From assembly GCA_035578175.1 (NCBI GenBank), contig JAQMRL010000001.1, forward strand, positions 437,074,639-437,138,638: 64,000 nucleotides of DNA, read 5' to 3'. The notes below the pieces were generated by a model. That model was not told where the DNA came from, made no database searches, and was given only the letters and a program-made list of their open reading frames with translations. This document shows positions 46,684 to 57,827 of this stretch, piece by piece. A program made the position numbers and the translations under genes. This stretch comes from Catonia carolina. Taxonomy: Eukaryota; Arthropoda; Insecta; Hemiptera; Achilidae. The stretch's first letter is position 1; the number at the start of each line of letters is the position of its first letter.

Positions 46684-47247
46684 ACTTTATTATTAGATGA
46701 AAGTATTATTTCTGATGAAAATGGTTATCTAAATGTTATGGTAACCCACCGGGTTGGTCTAGAGTTAAAGTCATCGCCAAAATAAGCTGTTTAACAGCTG
46801 ATTTTCGGAGACGAAGGTTCCTGGTTCAAATCCTAGTAAAGGTAGTTACTTTTATACGGATTTGAATGCTAGATAGTGGTTACTGGTGTACTTTAATGGT
46901 TGGGGTTCAATTAACCATACTCTCTCAGGAATGGTCGACCTGAGTCTGTACAAGACTACACCTCATTTACACGTCATACACATCACCCTCATCTCATTGG
47001 GTCATGGGGTTGCTTATTGTTCTAAATTGAACAGATTGCAACGTACACAAATTAGGGATCACAAAAAAAATATTATGGTGATTGGCTGTGTTTCTGATGA
47101 TTAGACTAAAGAGTCGTGTTTTGTTCCCGGGAGAAACTATACAATTTAAATTAACCAAATTTAATTATTATACTTCTATTGTTAGATACAACAGTAAAGG
47201 AGAAAATGTTTTTAAAAATGATAGATGAACTTTCAAAAGACAATAAA
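46684..47247 (+). repeat. Segmental duplication, unit 2, split by SINE B
   Basis: Matches 45,914-46,136 except for the insertion at 46,743. TGTTATGG before and TATTATGG after the SINE form its target-site duplication, and unit 1 shows the empty site (TGCTATGG). Confidence 0.85.
46744..47073 (+). mobile_element. SINE B inside duplicated unit
   Basis: Full-length copy (CCCACCGGG head to AATTAGGGATCACAAAAAAAA). Its absence from unit 1 proves it inserted after the duplication. The 72-codon frame here is a SINE translation. Confidence 0.88.
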
Positions 47248-47461
47248 TGACAAAAAAAATTACCTGGAAATTTGAAAGGAATTTTTTAACTTTAGACTTC
47301 TTACAACTGTGCATCTCTCCACATCACATTATAACTGTGCCCAAGCTGCATTGTTTTTATAATTGATTGCTTATTTCATAAATTTCAACACCTTTTAAGA
47401 AAACGCCACTCCATTGCAGGTCCCTCGCGTTTACCCCTTGCTTTAAATCCCTTGCTTTAAA

Positions 47462-47581
47462 TTTTGACTTGCTCATTCGAACTTTTTTGGCTCTCGGTGA
47501 AGTTCGGCTCTTCCAGTGCATGGATTGGCGCTTCGTTTCCAGATCATAAGTAAAAAACCACGTTTCATCACATGTTCTCAC
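47462..47581 (-). pseudogene. mariner transposase, first catalytic region (inverted)
   Basis: Frame reads TCDETWFFTYDLETKRQSMH, then WKSRTSPRAKKVRMSKSKFK. This is the block around the first catalytic Asp (DETW) and the following WxxxxSPRxKKxRxxKSKxK strand of mauritiana-like mariners. After KFKA the frame runs into unrelated sequence with a small tandem duplication (TTTAAATCCCTTGC). It is separated from, and inverted relative to, the C-terminal part. Confidence 0.85.
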
Positions 47582-47589
47582 ATCACATG

Positions 47590-47808
47590 TTTCATCACAT
47601 CTTCTACCTGTTCCCTAAGGTGAAATCTGCTATAAAAGGGACAAGATTTGAGTCTGTGGAAGCTGTAAAAGAGAAAGCGGAACGTATCCTGAAGGAGCTG
47701 ACAGAAAGTGACTTCCAGCACTGTTTCCAGCAGTGGAAAATTCGCATGGAGCGTTGTAGGGATAGAGAAGGAGTTAAATTGAAGGAGACAATAAGTGAAT
47801 ATGTATAA
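47590..47808 (+). pseudogene. mariner transposase, C-terminal region
   Basis: Frame reads FYLFPKVKSAIKGTRFESVE, then KEKAERILKELTESDFQHCF and QQWKIRMERCRDREG. These are the end of the third catalytic region (the CDFYLFP position, with the Asp replaced by the junction sequence) and the helical tail of a mariner transposase. The third Asp is lost and the first is on the other strand, so no active enzyme is possible. Confidence 0.85.
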
Positions 47809-47864
47809 AATAAAAGTAACATTTTTACAACGTCAGTCTCGTTATTTAACAGCCACACCTCGTA

Positions 47865-48125
47865 TTACGAATATCAGTACAATTAATTTCCAAAATTTTT
47901 ATTTACTAATTACATATTTTTATTGTTTCAAAAGTAATATTTACATTGGCTTATTACAAGCAAAACTTATTACTATCAATCGCTGTTATTCTATTTATTC
48001 GTTTTCTTAATCGCTCTAATAAGTATTTTTGAGTTTTGGACTATTCGATTTTCGTTATAAATTGTCTACATTTTTAAGTGCGTTTTCGGAGGACGATGTA
48101 AGTCCAATTCGTAAATAAAGTTATT
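47865..48125. other. AT-rich spacer
   Basis: Nothing supportable. Confidence 0.5.
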
Positions 48126-48138
48126 ACATAGTAAAATC

Positions 48139-48532
48139 TGGCCAGAGCAGACAGGTGGAGTGTCAAATTATTTACACCCAATCTATTCGTTGCAGGGCTA
48201 AAATAAATAGTTCTGTTTCTTAACACATGGTCAGCCAATTAAATGACTGAATCATTTAAGGACAGAAGAGGTAGAGGTGTACTGTGACACTAATCAGAGT
48301 TATCTCCTCTGAAAGTAATGAATTTCATTATACAGCCAGACCTTGTGGTGAATGAAGTGAAGGTGTCATTTGTAGAATGGAAAATATGTGCTTTTCAGAG
48401 AGCCCGGCATGCTGATAAGCGTACTTTTCCACTCAGTGAGGAAAGCAATGGTAAACCACCTCACTCTCGTTTTACTTAGTAAAACCTCTGCAGGTTCAAA
48501 CCAGCCTTTCAACTGTTGACCTAAACAACAAC
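48139..48532 (+). mobile_element. Repeat C, full length with 13-bp TSD
   Basis: ACATAGTAAAATC at 48,126-48,138 and 48,533-48,545 flanks it. Its internal conserved frame has a 1-base loss after KPPHSR. Confidence 0.9.
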
Positions 48533-48676
48533 ACATAGTAAAATCAGACATAATCTTAAAAATTTAATTATGAGATGTTTGTTTAAAATGTTCACTTCTT
48601 AAATAATATATGACATCATTCTTAAAATGCATCCCAAGAAAAAAAGGATATTGTAGAGAAATAATTTATTTTTTTC

Positions 48677-48862
48677 GTTTTTTATTTAAAACGTCGCATC
48701 AACTGCAACGATCATTCGCGACGACGTTGAAGTGTAACTTTGTACAGTAAAGGATAAAATGATTTTTATAGCGTGTGAAAATATGCCGTGTCTGAGTGGG
48801 ATTCAAACCCAGAACCACATGATGAGAGGCGAGCACGTTACTAACTACGCCAATGCACCCGG
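48677..48862 (-). mobile_element. SINE A variant, minus strand
   Basis: The tail carries ACGTCGCATCAACTGC as in the 1,862 copy, and the head ends TAACTACGCCAATGCACCCGG. It belongs to the same subfamily as the copies at 1,862 and 51,960, which have an extra CGACGACGTT segment in the tail. Confidence 0.82.
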
Positions 48863-49063
48863 CAGAAATCTTTTAGATTACATATTTTATGGTGAAATAT
48901 GGATCTTTTTTTAATTTCTTTAATACATTTTTCCAGTCGTAACTCATACAAAAGGCATTCATGTAGGGATTAATTCAAAATATTATTTTGTACCAATTGA
49001 GGTTGTATAGACATTTCAATGGTGGAGAGCACAAAACTGTTTGAGTAACTTATCAATAATCAT

Positions 49064-49465
49064 GTTGTTGTTTAGGTCATCAGCCAAAAGGCTGGTTTGA
49101 ACCTGTAGAGGTTTTACTAAGTAAAACAAGGAGTGAGGTGGTTTACCGTTGCCTCACTGAGTGGAAAAGTACGCTTATCAGCATGCCGTGCCCTCTGAAA
49201 AGCACATATTTTCGACTCTGCAAACGACACCTTCACTTCATTCACCACAGGCTGTATAATGAAATTCATTACTTTCAGAGGAGATAACTCTGATTAGTGT
49301 CTTTTGCACCTCTACCTCTTCTGTTCTTAAATGAGTCATTTAATTGGCTGACCATGTGATAAGAAACAGAACTATTTATTTTAGCCCTGAAACGAACAGA
49401 TTGAGTGTAAATAATTTGACACTCCACCTGTCCGTCATGGGCAGATCATAAATATGTATATGTCA
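49064..49465 (-). mobile_element. Repeat C, minus strand
   Basis: Flanked by TCAATAATCAT on both sides (about 49,053-49,063 and 49,466-49,476). Small internal deletions remove part of the CACAGGGTCTGGCTG block. Confidence 0.85.
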
Positions 49466-49476
49466 TCAATAATCAT

Positions 49477-50338
49477 ATGGATGTTAACAAGACATAAATA
49501 CTCAAGTAAATAAGAAACATTAACTGTATTATATAACATACAATTAAGTAATATTCTGTGTTTTTATTTACTTGAAAATTTAAAAAACATGGAAATTAAG
49601 AACCTGAAATGTATCTGACCTTGCATTGCCGACAAGACTACAATAACTGGTCCTGGATGCTTGTCAAATTGATCCAGTTTGTGTAGGAATACTGATTACA
49701 TACCAATCGACTTTCAACTTTCGTAACCAATTGGATATTAATTTATCGGACTTCCTCTGCCGTTGCTTTGGGAAATAACAACGGCAGTCTACAAGCCTAT
49801 ATTAATAATATAATGCAAAACATAACATTGGCATTAAAAATAATATCAACATTATCAATACAATGGTATAATTCCGATTAATCAGATTTGTTTAAATAGA
49901 TTGTACTGTAAGGTTTTTAAATCTTTTTATTTAATCAAATACAAGTAAAATACGGTAAATAACATTTGGTTGACATATAGATTTAAATTAGTTTCGAAGC
50001 CTCCAGACAAGTCAGTCACGTGTTAGAACGCCGTTTTAAATTGCTAAGTGCACCATTTTTGCTAAAGCCATTTGTTGCCATTTTTTGCTAAGGTAAGGTA
50101 TTATTTATAAAGTGACCAGCTTAAACATGAACAATCATGGTCTTAGAAGTTGTTTTCAGAACAAGAGCCAAAAAGGATAACTGAATCCCTGGAAATTTTA
50201 CCAAGTAGACTAAAAAAAATACTTCTCAGTGCTTTAGGGTTAATGAATTAAATTTTTACTTCCACCCAATAATATATAAATCCTGTAAACATCATCCACC
50301 ACACGGTCTAGCTGTGTAAAAAAAGTCATTTACTTTCA
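49477..50338. other. AT-rich spacer with a decayed repeat C scrap
   Basis: 50,295-50,338 (CATCCACCACACGGTCTAGC and following) is a degenerate minus-strand piece of repeat C. The rest holds nothing that I can support. Confidence 0.5.
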
Positions 50339-50350
50339 TAAAATATAATT

Positions 50351-50745
50351 TCTGCCCATAACAGACAGGTGGAGTGTCAAATTATTTGCACTCAATCTGT
50401 TCGTTGCAGGGCTAAAATAAATAGTTCTGTTTCTTATCACATGGTCAGCCAATTAAATGACCGAATCATTTAAGAACAGAAGAGGTAGAGGTGTAAATGA
50501 CACTAATCAGAGTTATCTCCTCTGAAAGTAATGAATTTCATTGTACAGCCAGACCCTGTGGTGAATGAAGTGAAGGTGTCATTTGCAGAGTGGAAAATAT
50601 ATGCTTTTCAGAGGGTCCGGCATGCTGATAAGCGTACTTTTCCACTCAGTGAGGAAGGCAATTGTAAACCACCTCACTCCTCGTTTTACTTAGTAAAACC
50701 TCTACAGGTTCAAACCAGCATTTCGGCTGTTGACCTAAACAACAA
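50351..50745 (+). mobile_element. Repeat C, full length with 11-bp TSD
   Basis: AAAATATAATT at 50,340-50,350 and 50,746-50,756. The internal 70-codon frame from ATG at 50,531 is open to the tail. Confidence 0.9.
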
Positions 50746-50756
50746 AAAATATAATT

Positions 50757-51318
50757 GATTTAAATCAGCTACCCCTCTACGTACTATCATAATAACTTCA
50801 TCATTTATTTCATCTGGTGAATTTTTTTGAAAAATTTCCCTTGGCTCATGTGAAGCCTGTTCAGCCACCTTATCCGTGCAGTGCACAAGAAAAAACCTTT
50901 CCATTTTCTATCACAAAGTTTGATGTTTGATAATAATCTACTATACATTTACTTCAAGATAAAGTTATCCGATCTAGCTTTGAGGCATGTGCCTCGTTTG
51001 ATGTTCTCAACGTGTTTTGTTTTCCACCAAAGCTTAATTTATTTATAGCTCACACAAATTTTTTAATCGTTCATATCCTTTTTCTTCGACATTATATTTT
51101 TTGCAGTCTACTAATTCATCTAACATAGTCCTAATCAAACCTTTTTCTCTCATTGTGTATTTTGTCGACAACCTATCCTTTATTGAATGGTTGCCATTAA
51201 ATTTCTCTTCCACTTTTTGAAATAATTCTACATTTCTCATTCATTATACATTATCTCTAATCGTCTCTATAAAAATTTCAAAAGTATCTCTTTCTTTTTC
51301 ACCTAACGTAGTCTATGC
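50757..51318. other. Spacer
   Basis: Two minus frames (50,710-50,904; 51,043-51,240) of about 65 codons look slightly protein-like (e.g. KVEEKFNGNHSIKDRLSTKY). No domain is recognised and their stops are not shared with anything else. They may be remnants of a mobile-element gene. Confidence 0.35.
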
Positions 51319-51672
51319 GGCCCATAACAGGCAGGTGGATTGTTAAATTTTTGCACTCGATCTGCTAGTTCCTGAGCTACTAAATATAGTTCTGAAAAAT
51401 TTAGGTACAGAAGAGGAACAGGTGTACAAAACACTAGGTACAGTTATCTCCTCTGAGAGTGATGAATTTCATTAAACAGTCAGACTCTGTGGTGAACGAA
51501 GTGAAGGTGTCTTTTGTAGGGTGAAGAGTAGATGCTTTTCAGAGTGCCTGGCATGTTGATGAGCATACTTTTCTCCTTAGTGAGGTAAGCAATTGTAAAC
51601 CACCTCACTAAACGTTTTACTTAGTAAATCCTCTAGAGATTCAAACCAGCCTTTAGCTAATGACCTAAACAA
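51319..51672 (+). mobile_element. Repeat C, older copy
   Basis: GCGGCCCATAACAGGCAGGTGG to GACCTAAACAAAAAAAA. More diverged than its neighbours, with an internal deletion of the GTTTCTTATCACATGG block. Confidence 0.82.
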
Positions 51673-51959
51673 AAAAAATGTAGCTTATGCATCCTTACAG
51701 CAATACACTCTAAACGTAGCATTTTACTAAACTTTTCTGTGGTTTGATTACTACATGGTGAGTTTCCGTTTTTTAAACGATTCAATTACCATTCCTAGTT
51801 TTTTGTAATTCAACTTCGCGTTTGCCATCTTCAATCAGTTGATCTTCAATCAATTGTACTACTTTAAACACATCATCAATATTTCCTCCCGTCATGAAGA
51901 TCTTCATTAAATTTTGTGTTAATACTTTAGGCTTCTTATTTAATGTAATAATAATATTT

Positions 51960-52128
51960 TGCGGCCCTGGGTTCGAATCCCAATCAGGCACGGCATACTT
52001 TCATACGTTACAAAAAATCATTTCATCCTCCATTGTACAATAGTTAGGCTACACCCCAACGTCGTCGCTAATGACCGTTGTAGTTGATGCCACGTTAAAT
52101 AAATAAATTTAAAAAATAAATAAATAAA
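51960..52128 (+). mobile_element. SINE A variant, 5'-truncated
   Basis: Starts just before the B-box (CCTGGGTTCGAATCCC) and carries the CCCAACGTCGTCGCTAATGA tail and an AAATAAAT simple tail. The A-box is absent. The minus-strand frame at 51,782-51,991 overlapping it includes the typical WDSNPGPQ SINE translation. Confidence 0.82.
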
Positions 52129-52860
52129 TAATATTTTACTTATATATTGTGAGAAATAGAAAATACAGAATTATTTAGAACATTGGAAGAAAGAAATATT
52201 GAAAAGTACGAAAAATTCTAAAATATAAATTCATGGACTCCAAAAATATAAAACTTTCACTTTTAATTAATTTAAAAGAATATTAGACGTAAACATCTTG
52301 TACATACTCTGAGAAATTAATTGTAATTCAATTTACAACACAAATTAAAGTATCGAAATTACAAAAAAAGTATAAACAGTCAAAACTATAGCAAGTTAAT
52401 TAACTTAATGACTAAACAGTATGTCTTAATTTTAAATTAATCTCAGGATAATTATGAAGATTATTTTCAGCATAATTTTATTCACAATGTCTACGTTACC
52501 ATACATAATATTCATTTCCTAATTTCAAACAAGAAATTCTAACACGCGCCAAAATCAATTATTATGTAAATAAGCAATTATTGTTTTAGTCTAGCTTGCA
52601 CGAGTAAATTTTAAAATTATATAATTAAACAGCTCTACTAATAAAGTAATTTTCAATTCCTTATAACAGTATTTTATAACAATAGATGTAAATGTTTTTG
52701 TTTTTATGTAAGTTATTCGCTATTGAATTTGGACATCACTCGAGTCGTAGGTGAAATTAATTGTTTATTTCTTAGACTAAATAAAACTTCATTTACTCCA
52801 GGGATGGATCAAAATATTAAAATACCCATTCCGGAAACCGAGTATTTAATTCGTATAACT
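52129..52860. other. AT-rich spacer
   Basis: No gene or repeat supported. Confidence 0.6.
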
Positions 52861-52862
52861 GT

Positions 52863-53030
52863 AGCCGGCCCGTGGTGTAGTAGTCAGCGCAACTAGCTAC
52901 TATGCTGGGGTCCCGGGTTCGATTCCCGGTCAGGTCTGACATTTTTTACATTTATAAATCACCGCATATCATCACCTACGCACAAGCCCAAGGCTTATAT
53001 AGGCATCATCACTCAATAAATAAAAGAAAT
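52863..53030 (+). mobile_element. SINE A2
   Basis: GTAGCCGGCCCGTGGTGTAG head, intact B-box GGGTTCGATTCCC, CAGGTCTGACA, then a distinct tail (CACAAGCCCAAGGCTTATAT) not seen in the other SINEs of this window. Confidence 0.78.
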
Positions 53031-53134
53031 AAAAAAACTCACTTCAAAAAGTAACGATCTCATTACGTCGGCTACATCACAAACTACTGTTTTTAAAAAA
53101 AAATTTAAATATTTTTTATATTAAAAAAAAATTA

Positions 53135-54420
53135 AAAAAAAGGTAATAATCTAAGCAAGGTTATATATGTTGTATTCAATTCAAATAATATTTTTGGAAA
53201 GTAACAGAAAAAAGTAATTTATATTTTGACAGACAGACGGGACAGTTAAAGCCAAATGGGTGGTACCATCCCACCAGATATTTTTGCTTAAAAAGTATAT
53301 AAATTTTTAAATGTACATGGAATTTCTTACTTAAATATATACTTAACGTTTTTTTTATTTATAACATAAATAAATTTGAAGTTTAACAAGCGAATTAGCT
53401 CTGAGATAGCGAACAGGCATCGTGAGACCATCTTGTTGCTCCGACCAACCGACTTGCCCTGAGTATACTGAAATCCCTCTCATTTTCTTAATTGTTCCAA
53501 ACCCAGGTAGTAAAATTTCAATTTTATTAAAAATTTAGGGTAATCTAAGCAAGGTTTATATATGTTGCACTTACATCAAACAATATTCTCAAAACGAATA
53601 AAGAAAAGTCATTTGTTAGTTCGCAGACAGACAACCGGTAGGCCATCTTGTTTTTACGCCTTAACTATGCGCGATAACGCCGAATGGGCGGTACTACCCT
53701 ACCGGATATTTTTGTTTAAAAAGATTTAACTTTTAAATGTACATGAAATTTGTTATTCAAATATATTTTTTAAAGTTTTTTTATGTATAATATAAGTATA
53801 TTTGAAGTTTAATCAAGCAAAGTTAGCTGTGAGATAGCGAACAGGCATCGTGAGGCCATCTTGTTGCCCCGACCTACCGACTTGCTCTAAGTACACTGAA
53901 ATCCCTCTCATTTTATTAATTTGTCTAAACCCAGGTAGTAAAATTTAAATTTTATTAAAAATTTAGGGTAATCTAAGCAGAGTATATATGTTGTACTCAC
54001 ATTAAACAATATTATCGAAAACGAATAGAGAAAAGTCATTTGTTTGTTCACAGACAGACAACCGGGAGGCCATCTTGTTGTTACGTCCTAACTATGCGCG
54101 ATAACGCCGAATGGGCGGTACGATCCTACCGGATATTTTTGCTTAAAAAGATTTAACTTTTCAATGTACATGGAATTTGTTATTCAAATATATTTTTATA
54201 GTTTTTTTTAATTTATAATATAAGTATATTTGAAGTTTAATCAACAAAGTTAGCTCTGAGTTACCGAACAGGCATCGAGAGGCCAACTTGTTGCCCTGAC
54301 CTACCAACATGAAGCTACGTACCCTGAAATGTCTGTCATTTTATTAATTTTTCTAAACCCAGGTGTTAAAATCTAAATTTCATTAAAAATTTAAGATAAT
54401 CTAAGCAAAGTTATATATCA
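53135..54420 (+). repeat. 427-bp tandem array, about 3 units
   Basis: TGCGCGATAACGCCGAATGG recurs at 53,668 and 54,095 (period 427), and GGTAATCTAAGCAAGG starts units near 53,143, 53,539, 53,967 and 54,394. Each unit includes two GGCCATCTTGTTG motifs and a GGGCGGTACTACCCTACCGG-like palindromic patch. The first unit is diverged. CGGCTACATCACAAAC flanks the array on both sides (53,069 and 54,421). No coding frame. Confidence 0.88.
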
Positions 54421-54436
54421 TCGGCTACATCACAAA

Positions 54437-54901
54437 CCGTCGTATCTTAAAATCATGTTTTTTCTAGGAGAGCCGTTTGAAGTTTTGCGTTAAGTTCTCG
54501 ATCCTACATCTCAGTAAATTTTTGCAATAAAACTGTAATCATTGTTTTAAGTAATCAACAAAAGACTGTATTTTTTTAATATTTATGTGATTTTAATGTA
54601 AGTTATTAATTTTTTTCAATAATGTATAAATTGTCGAGTTACGACAGTACGTGATTTACGGCAACATATTATTATGTAATACAAACAAATAACGTATCTG
54701 TACAGATAAAAGTTTCCTGATCGAAAATGAATACTAACAATTACATGATGATTACTGTTTTTTTTATAAATTATACATTAATTTAGACAAACTATACATA
54801 TTCGATACATTTATGTTTTGTGCATGGAAATATGAATATCGTGATATATCCTGACAATTATTGCTACCTAAACGTATCAAGAAGATATACCTATATAAAT
54901 G
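54437..54901. other. AT-rich spacer
   Basis: Nothing supportable. Confidence 0.55.
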
Positions 54902-54912
54902 CCAATTTTATT

Positions 54913-55654
54913 TTATTTTTTTACTTTTTTTCCGGGGTTCCTACGGCCGGCGCCGCTTTCCGCACTTCAATCTCCATTCTCTTCTATCCTCCCAATCACC
55001 CTCATCCATCCCTCTCTCCCTCATGGCTTCCTGTATTCCCTTTTTCCACGTTTTCCTTGGTCTACCTTTCTTCCTTCTGTTGGTTGGGACATAAGACAAC
55101 ATTCTTCTTGGCCACCTCTCATCACCCATTCTCTGCACATGACCATACCATATCAGTTGTCGTCTCTCTATCCTATCCACAATGGTATCTTCTACATGAG
55201 CTCTTTTCCTGATGTCGTCATTCCGGATATGGTCCAACCTGGACACTCTACATGAACGGCGCAGAAAGTCCATTTCAATTGTTTTAAGCTGGCTGTCTAT
55301 TTTTGATGTTATTTGCCAGCACTCTGCCCCATAAGTTGTTATTGGCTCCACAATAGTGTGGTACAACTGGACTTTTGTATTCATGTGCATTTTTGTAGAC
55401 CATAAAATCGGGTTCAATTTCCGGATTGCTATTCTCCCTTGCACAATCCTATTTTTAACATCCTTCCTAGTTGAACCGTCTGATGATATGTAGGTCCCCA
55501 AGTACTTGAATTCCTTTGTGCTCTTGATAATTTTGTTGTCGACTTGAAGATCATTGGACTCTTCCCCTATAACCAAGTATTCGGCTTTGCTAATATTAAT
55601 ATTCAACCCCCATTCACAGTATTCATCCAAGAGTTCTGGATTCTTGGATGAATA
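54913..55654 (-). mobile_element. RTE-like LINE, 5'-truncated, with TSD
   Basis: CCAATTTTATT at 54,902-54,912 and 55,655-55,665 flanks the insertion, a target-site duplication. The 3' end (left) is an A-rich run on the minus strand. At the 5' end ATTCATCCAAGA and TCTTGGATGAAT (55,621-55,653) form a hairpin, which looks like a small inverted addition made during truncated reverse transcription. Confidence 0.82.
54941..55630 (-). pseudogene. RTE-like reverse transcriptase, C-terminal third
   Basis: An uninterrupted frame of 229 codons, starting without its natural N-terminus. It reads GLNINISKAEYLVIG, EFKYLGTYISSDGSTRKD, YHTIVEPITTYGAECWQI, LRRSCRVSRLDHIRNDDIRK, LIWYGHVQRMGDERWPRRML and RRKKGRPRKTWKKGI. 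This is the thumb/connection tail following the catalytic FADD in endonuclease-reverse transcriptase LINEs; KYLGxxISSDGxxxKDIxxRI and WYGHVxRM...GRPxxxW are its standard motifs. The endonuclease and catalytic reverse transcriptase parts are missing, so it is inactive. The lack of stops over 690 bp suggests a recent insertion. Confidence 0.85.
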
Positions 55655-55700
55655 CCAATTTTATTAATTAGTTTTATTTAATTATGTAAAGGTACTTATT

Positions 55701-56464
55701 CGCGACCCTGTCTGCATTTCCAGGGTAAAAATTTGTGATCGGGAAATCGATCTAGTCAAAGACTTCAAATATCTGGGTGAAAACATCACAGGAAATAACA
55801 ATGAGAAACTTAACTGGACAGAAAGATTCAACAAACTCGCAAAATCTGCAAAACACACACAAAATGTTTACAATAAAAAGTGTCTTTCAGTAAATTCAAA
55901 ACTCCGGCGTTACAACGCCGTAATTCTTTCGGAGATCACATACAGCAGCGAAACAATCTTCAGTCTCAGGAAGATAAACACGGAGCACAGAATCCAAAAT
56001 TGGAGCGTCGGATCATCAGGAGATGCCTGAACAAAAGATGTTTCTCTGATGGGATATGGAAACCCGTCTCGAAAGAAGAAGTATACAGAAATACAGAACC
56101 TCTAGCAGACCAGATGAGGAAAAAGAGAATTTTCTTCTTTGGACATCTCTTGAGGACCGACTCTTCCAGAATCTCAAAACAAATCATCAACTTTTTCCTT
56201 AACAGAAAAACTCAGCCCCACTGGATCAGGGAAATTAAGGAAGACATGGACGGGCTCCAAATCTCACTTGCGGACCTCAAAACAAAAGCCGGAAATTACC
56301 ACAGGCTGAAAACCACAAGACTTGAACAGCAGAAACAGACGAAACGACAGAAAGTTGTGTATTCTGACAAGGAACGGCAGAGAAGATCGAATGGATTGAG
56401 GGAATACTGGCGAAAGTTCAAGGAAGGAAACATCAGGAAAGGACTCCAAAAAATGAAAAATTGA
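55701..56464 (+). pseudogene. LINE reverse transcriptase C-terminus, frameshifted
   Basis: The first frame (55,701 to about 55,990) reads DLVKDFKYLGENITGNNNEK and LRRYNAVILSEITYSSETIF. The second, open to TGA at 56,462-56,464, reads KLERRIIRRCLNKRCFSDGI, YRNTEPLADQMRKKRIFFFG, HWIREIKEDMDGLQISLADL and VVYSDKERQRRSNGLREYW. Joined in order, these are the tail of one LINE family also seen at 57,828-58,458 (minus) and 39,305 (plus). A frameshift lies near 55,980-56,005. No catalytic residues remain. Confidence 0.75.
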
Positions 56465-56522
56465 AATGAGCTTTTTTTAGTTTGATGAACTTATGTAGTC
56501 CTATGTGGCTTTATATTTTAAA

Positions 56523-57296
56523 AAATCTGGTGTGAAACACTCACACAACTTTCTCTTGCCAATGCAAATAATTAATAATAAACCTAACATTATTAATAAA
56601 ATATTAGAAATAAACAAAAACTAACCGCAAAAACATAACCTTATTTTAATCATGAGTGAATGACGCAAAATGAAAATCGAACTCAATTTGGCTTAAAAAA
56701 ACGGAAAATCACACTTTCACGCTAAACTAGGCTCTGTAGAGAAAAATGCTTTAAATAAAAGTTGTAGGTCGTTTAATTTTCTATAAATTTTATTATATAC
56801 ACTTGTGTCATAAAATGAATACTAAGGCCGAAATCTTTAAAAAAACAATTTTTCACGTTTTTGTGAGAAAAAAACAGAAAATCGCTAATTACCGCTAAAC
56901 TAAGCGTTATACAAAAAAATGTTTGAAATAAAAGTTGTAGAATTTTACATTTTCTACAACTTTTATTATATAACGTTTTGCGCTAAAATGCATATTAAAG
57001 CCGCAATCTTAAAAAGAAAATGTTTTTACGTAAAAACAGCCTCACGCAGAATTTCAGCAAACATGGCGCCTACCCTATCTTGTAGAGCATAAAAAATGTA
57101 GTAAACCAGGTGATTTTAGAAAAAATCGTAGGACCAGTTTTTGAGAAAATCGCAAAAAAGTGAAAAATTATACGAATAAACTACTACTTCCGGTTGACCG
57201 ATTTTGATGAAAATGTTCGTGTCGGGTCCGGTAGTGGTATGTAACTTAAGTTTCAAGTTTCAAGTTCGTACGATGTTCCGTTTTTGAGATATTCTG

Positions 57297-57344
<48 letters not shown>

Positions 57345-57508
57345 CACACACACACACACACAGATACACACACAGACCAATCGCTAAAAACATGTTTTTT
57401 GGATTCAGGTGGTCTGAAAACGTATAGATCCGGTGAAAACTCGATTTCGAAAAATCGACATGAAAACAATACTTTCCTTCCTATATATTCATATAGGCAA
57501 GAGAAAGT
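56523..57508 (-). mobile_element. Helentron-like element (family D), minus strand
   Basis: Complete: TCTGGTGTGAAACACTCACAC, CTTTCTCTTGCC, the body, a long (CA)n tract (57,298-57,375), and GGCAAGAGAAAGT at 57,496-57,508. It is inserted just after the LINE fragment that ends at 56,464. Confidence 0.8.
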
Positions 57509-57827
57509 AAAAAAGTACTTATTCGAATGCTCTACCCACCTTTTGAGTCATTAACTTGTATCGTTTTGAATAGATATAATAGTATTGATTATTGTTTCGT
57601 GAATCATCCCTTCTGTTGTCATATTCATAAAATTTGTTTAACTACAATGGTATGATATTTTGATTTAGTTTATCCATCTGATATTTTGAACTCCCAAATT
57701 ATGCAACTCAAAACTTAGTGCAACGCCTCTGAAACACGTAATAAGCCAGCGGGTAGTGCGGGCAAAGTTCCTAGTTATTATTATTTGCGTATATTCCCCT
57801 TAAGGAGAGCGCTAAAAACACAAAAAT
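57509..57827. other. Spacer
   Basis: No gene or repeat supported. Confidence 0.5.

Larger units (their letters stand above)
47357..47862. mobile_element. Scrambled mariner remnant, copy 2
   Basis: Minus-strand 47,357-47,581 carries the catalytic-core start; plus-strand 47,580-47,808 carries the C-terminus. It ends with the inverted repeat CGTCAGTCTCGTTATTTAAC...CACACCTCG and TA (47,863-47,864). The two halves lie in opposite orientation. A CATCACATGTT motif repeats at the junction (about 47,567 and 47,580). Confidence 0.8.

Noticed and set aside
54820..55255. Plus-strand frames of 77-130 codons
   Set aside because: They are antisense shadows of the RTE-like reverse transcriptase on the minus strand.
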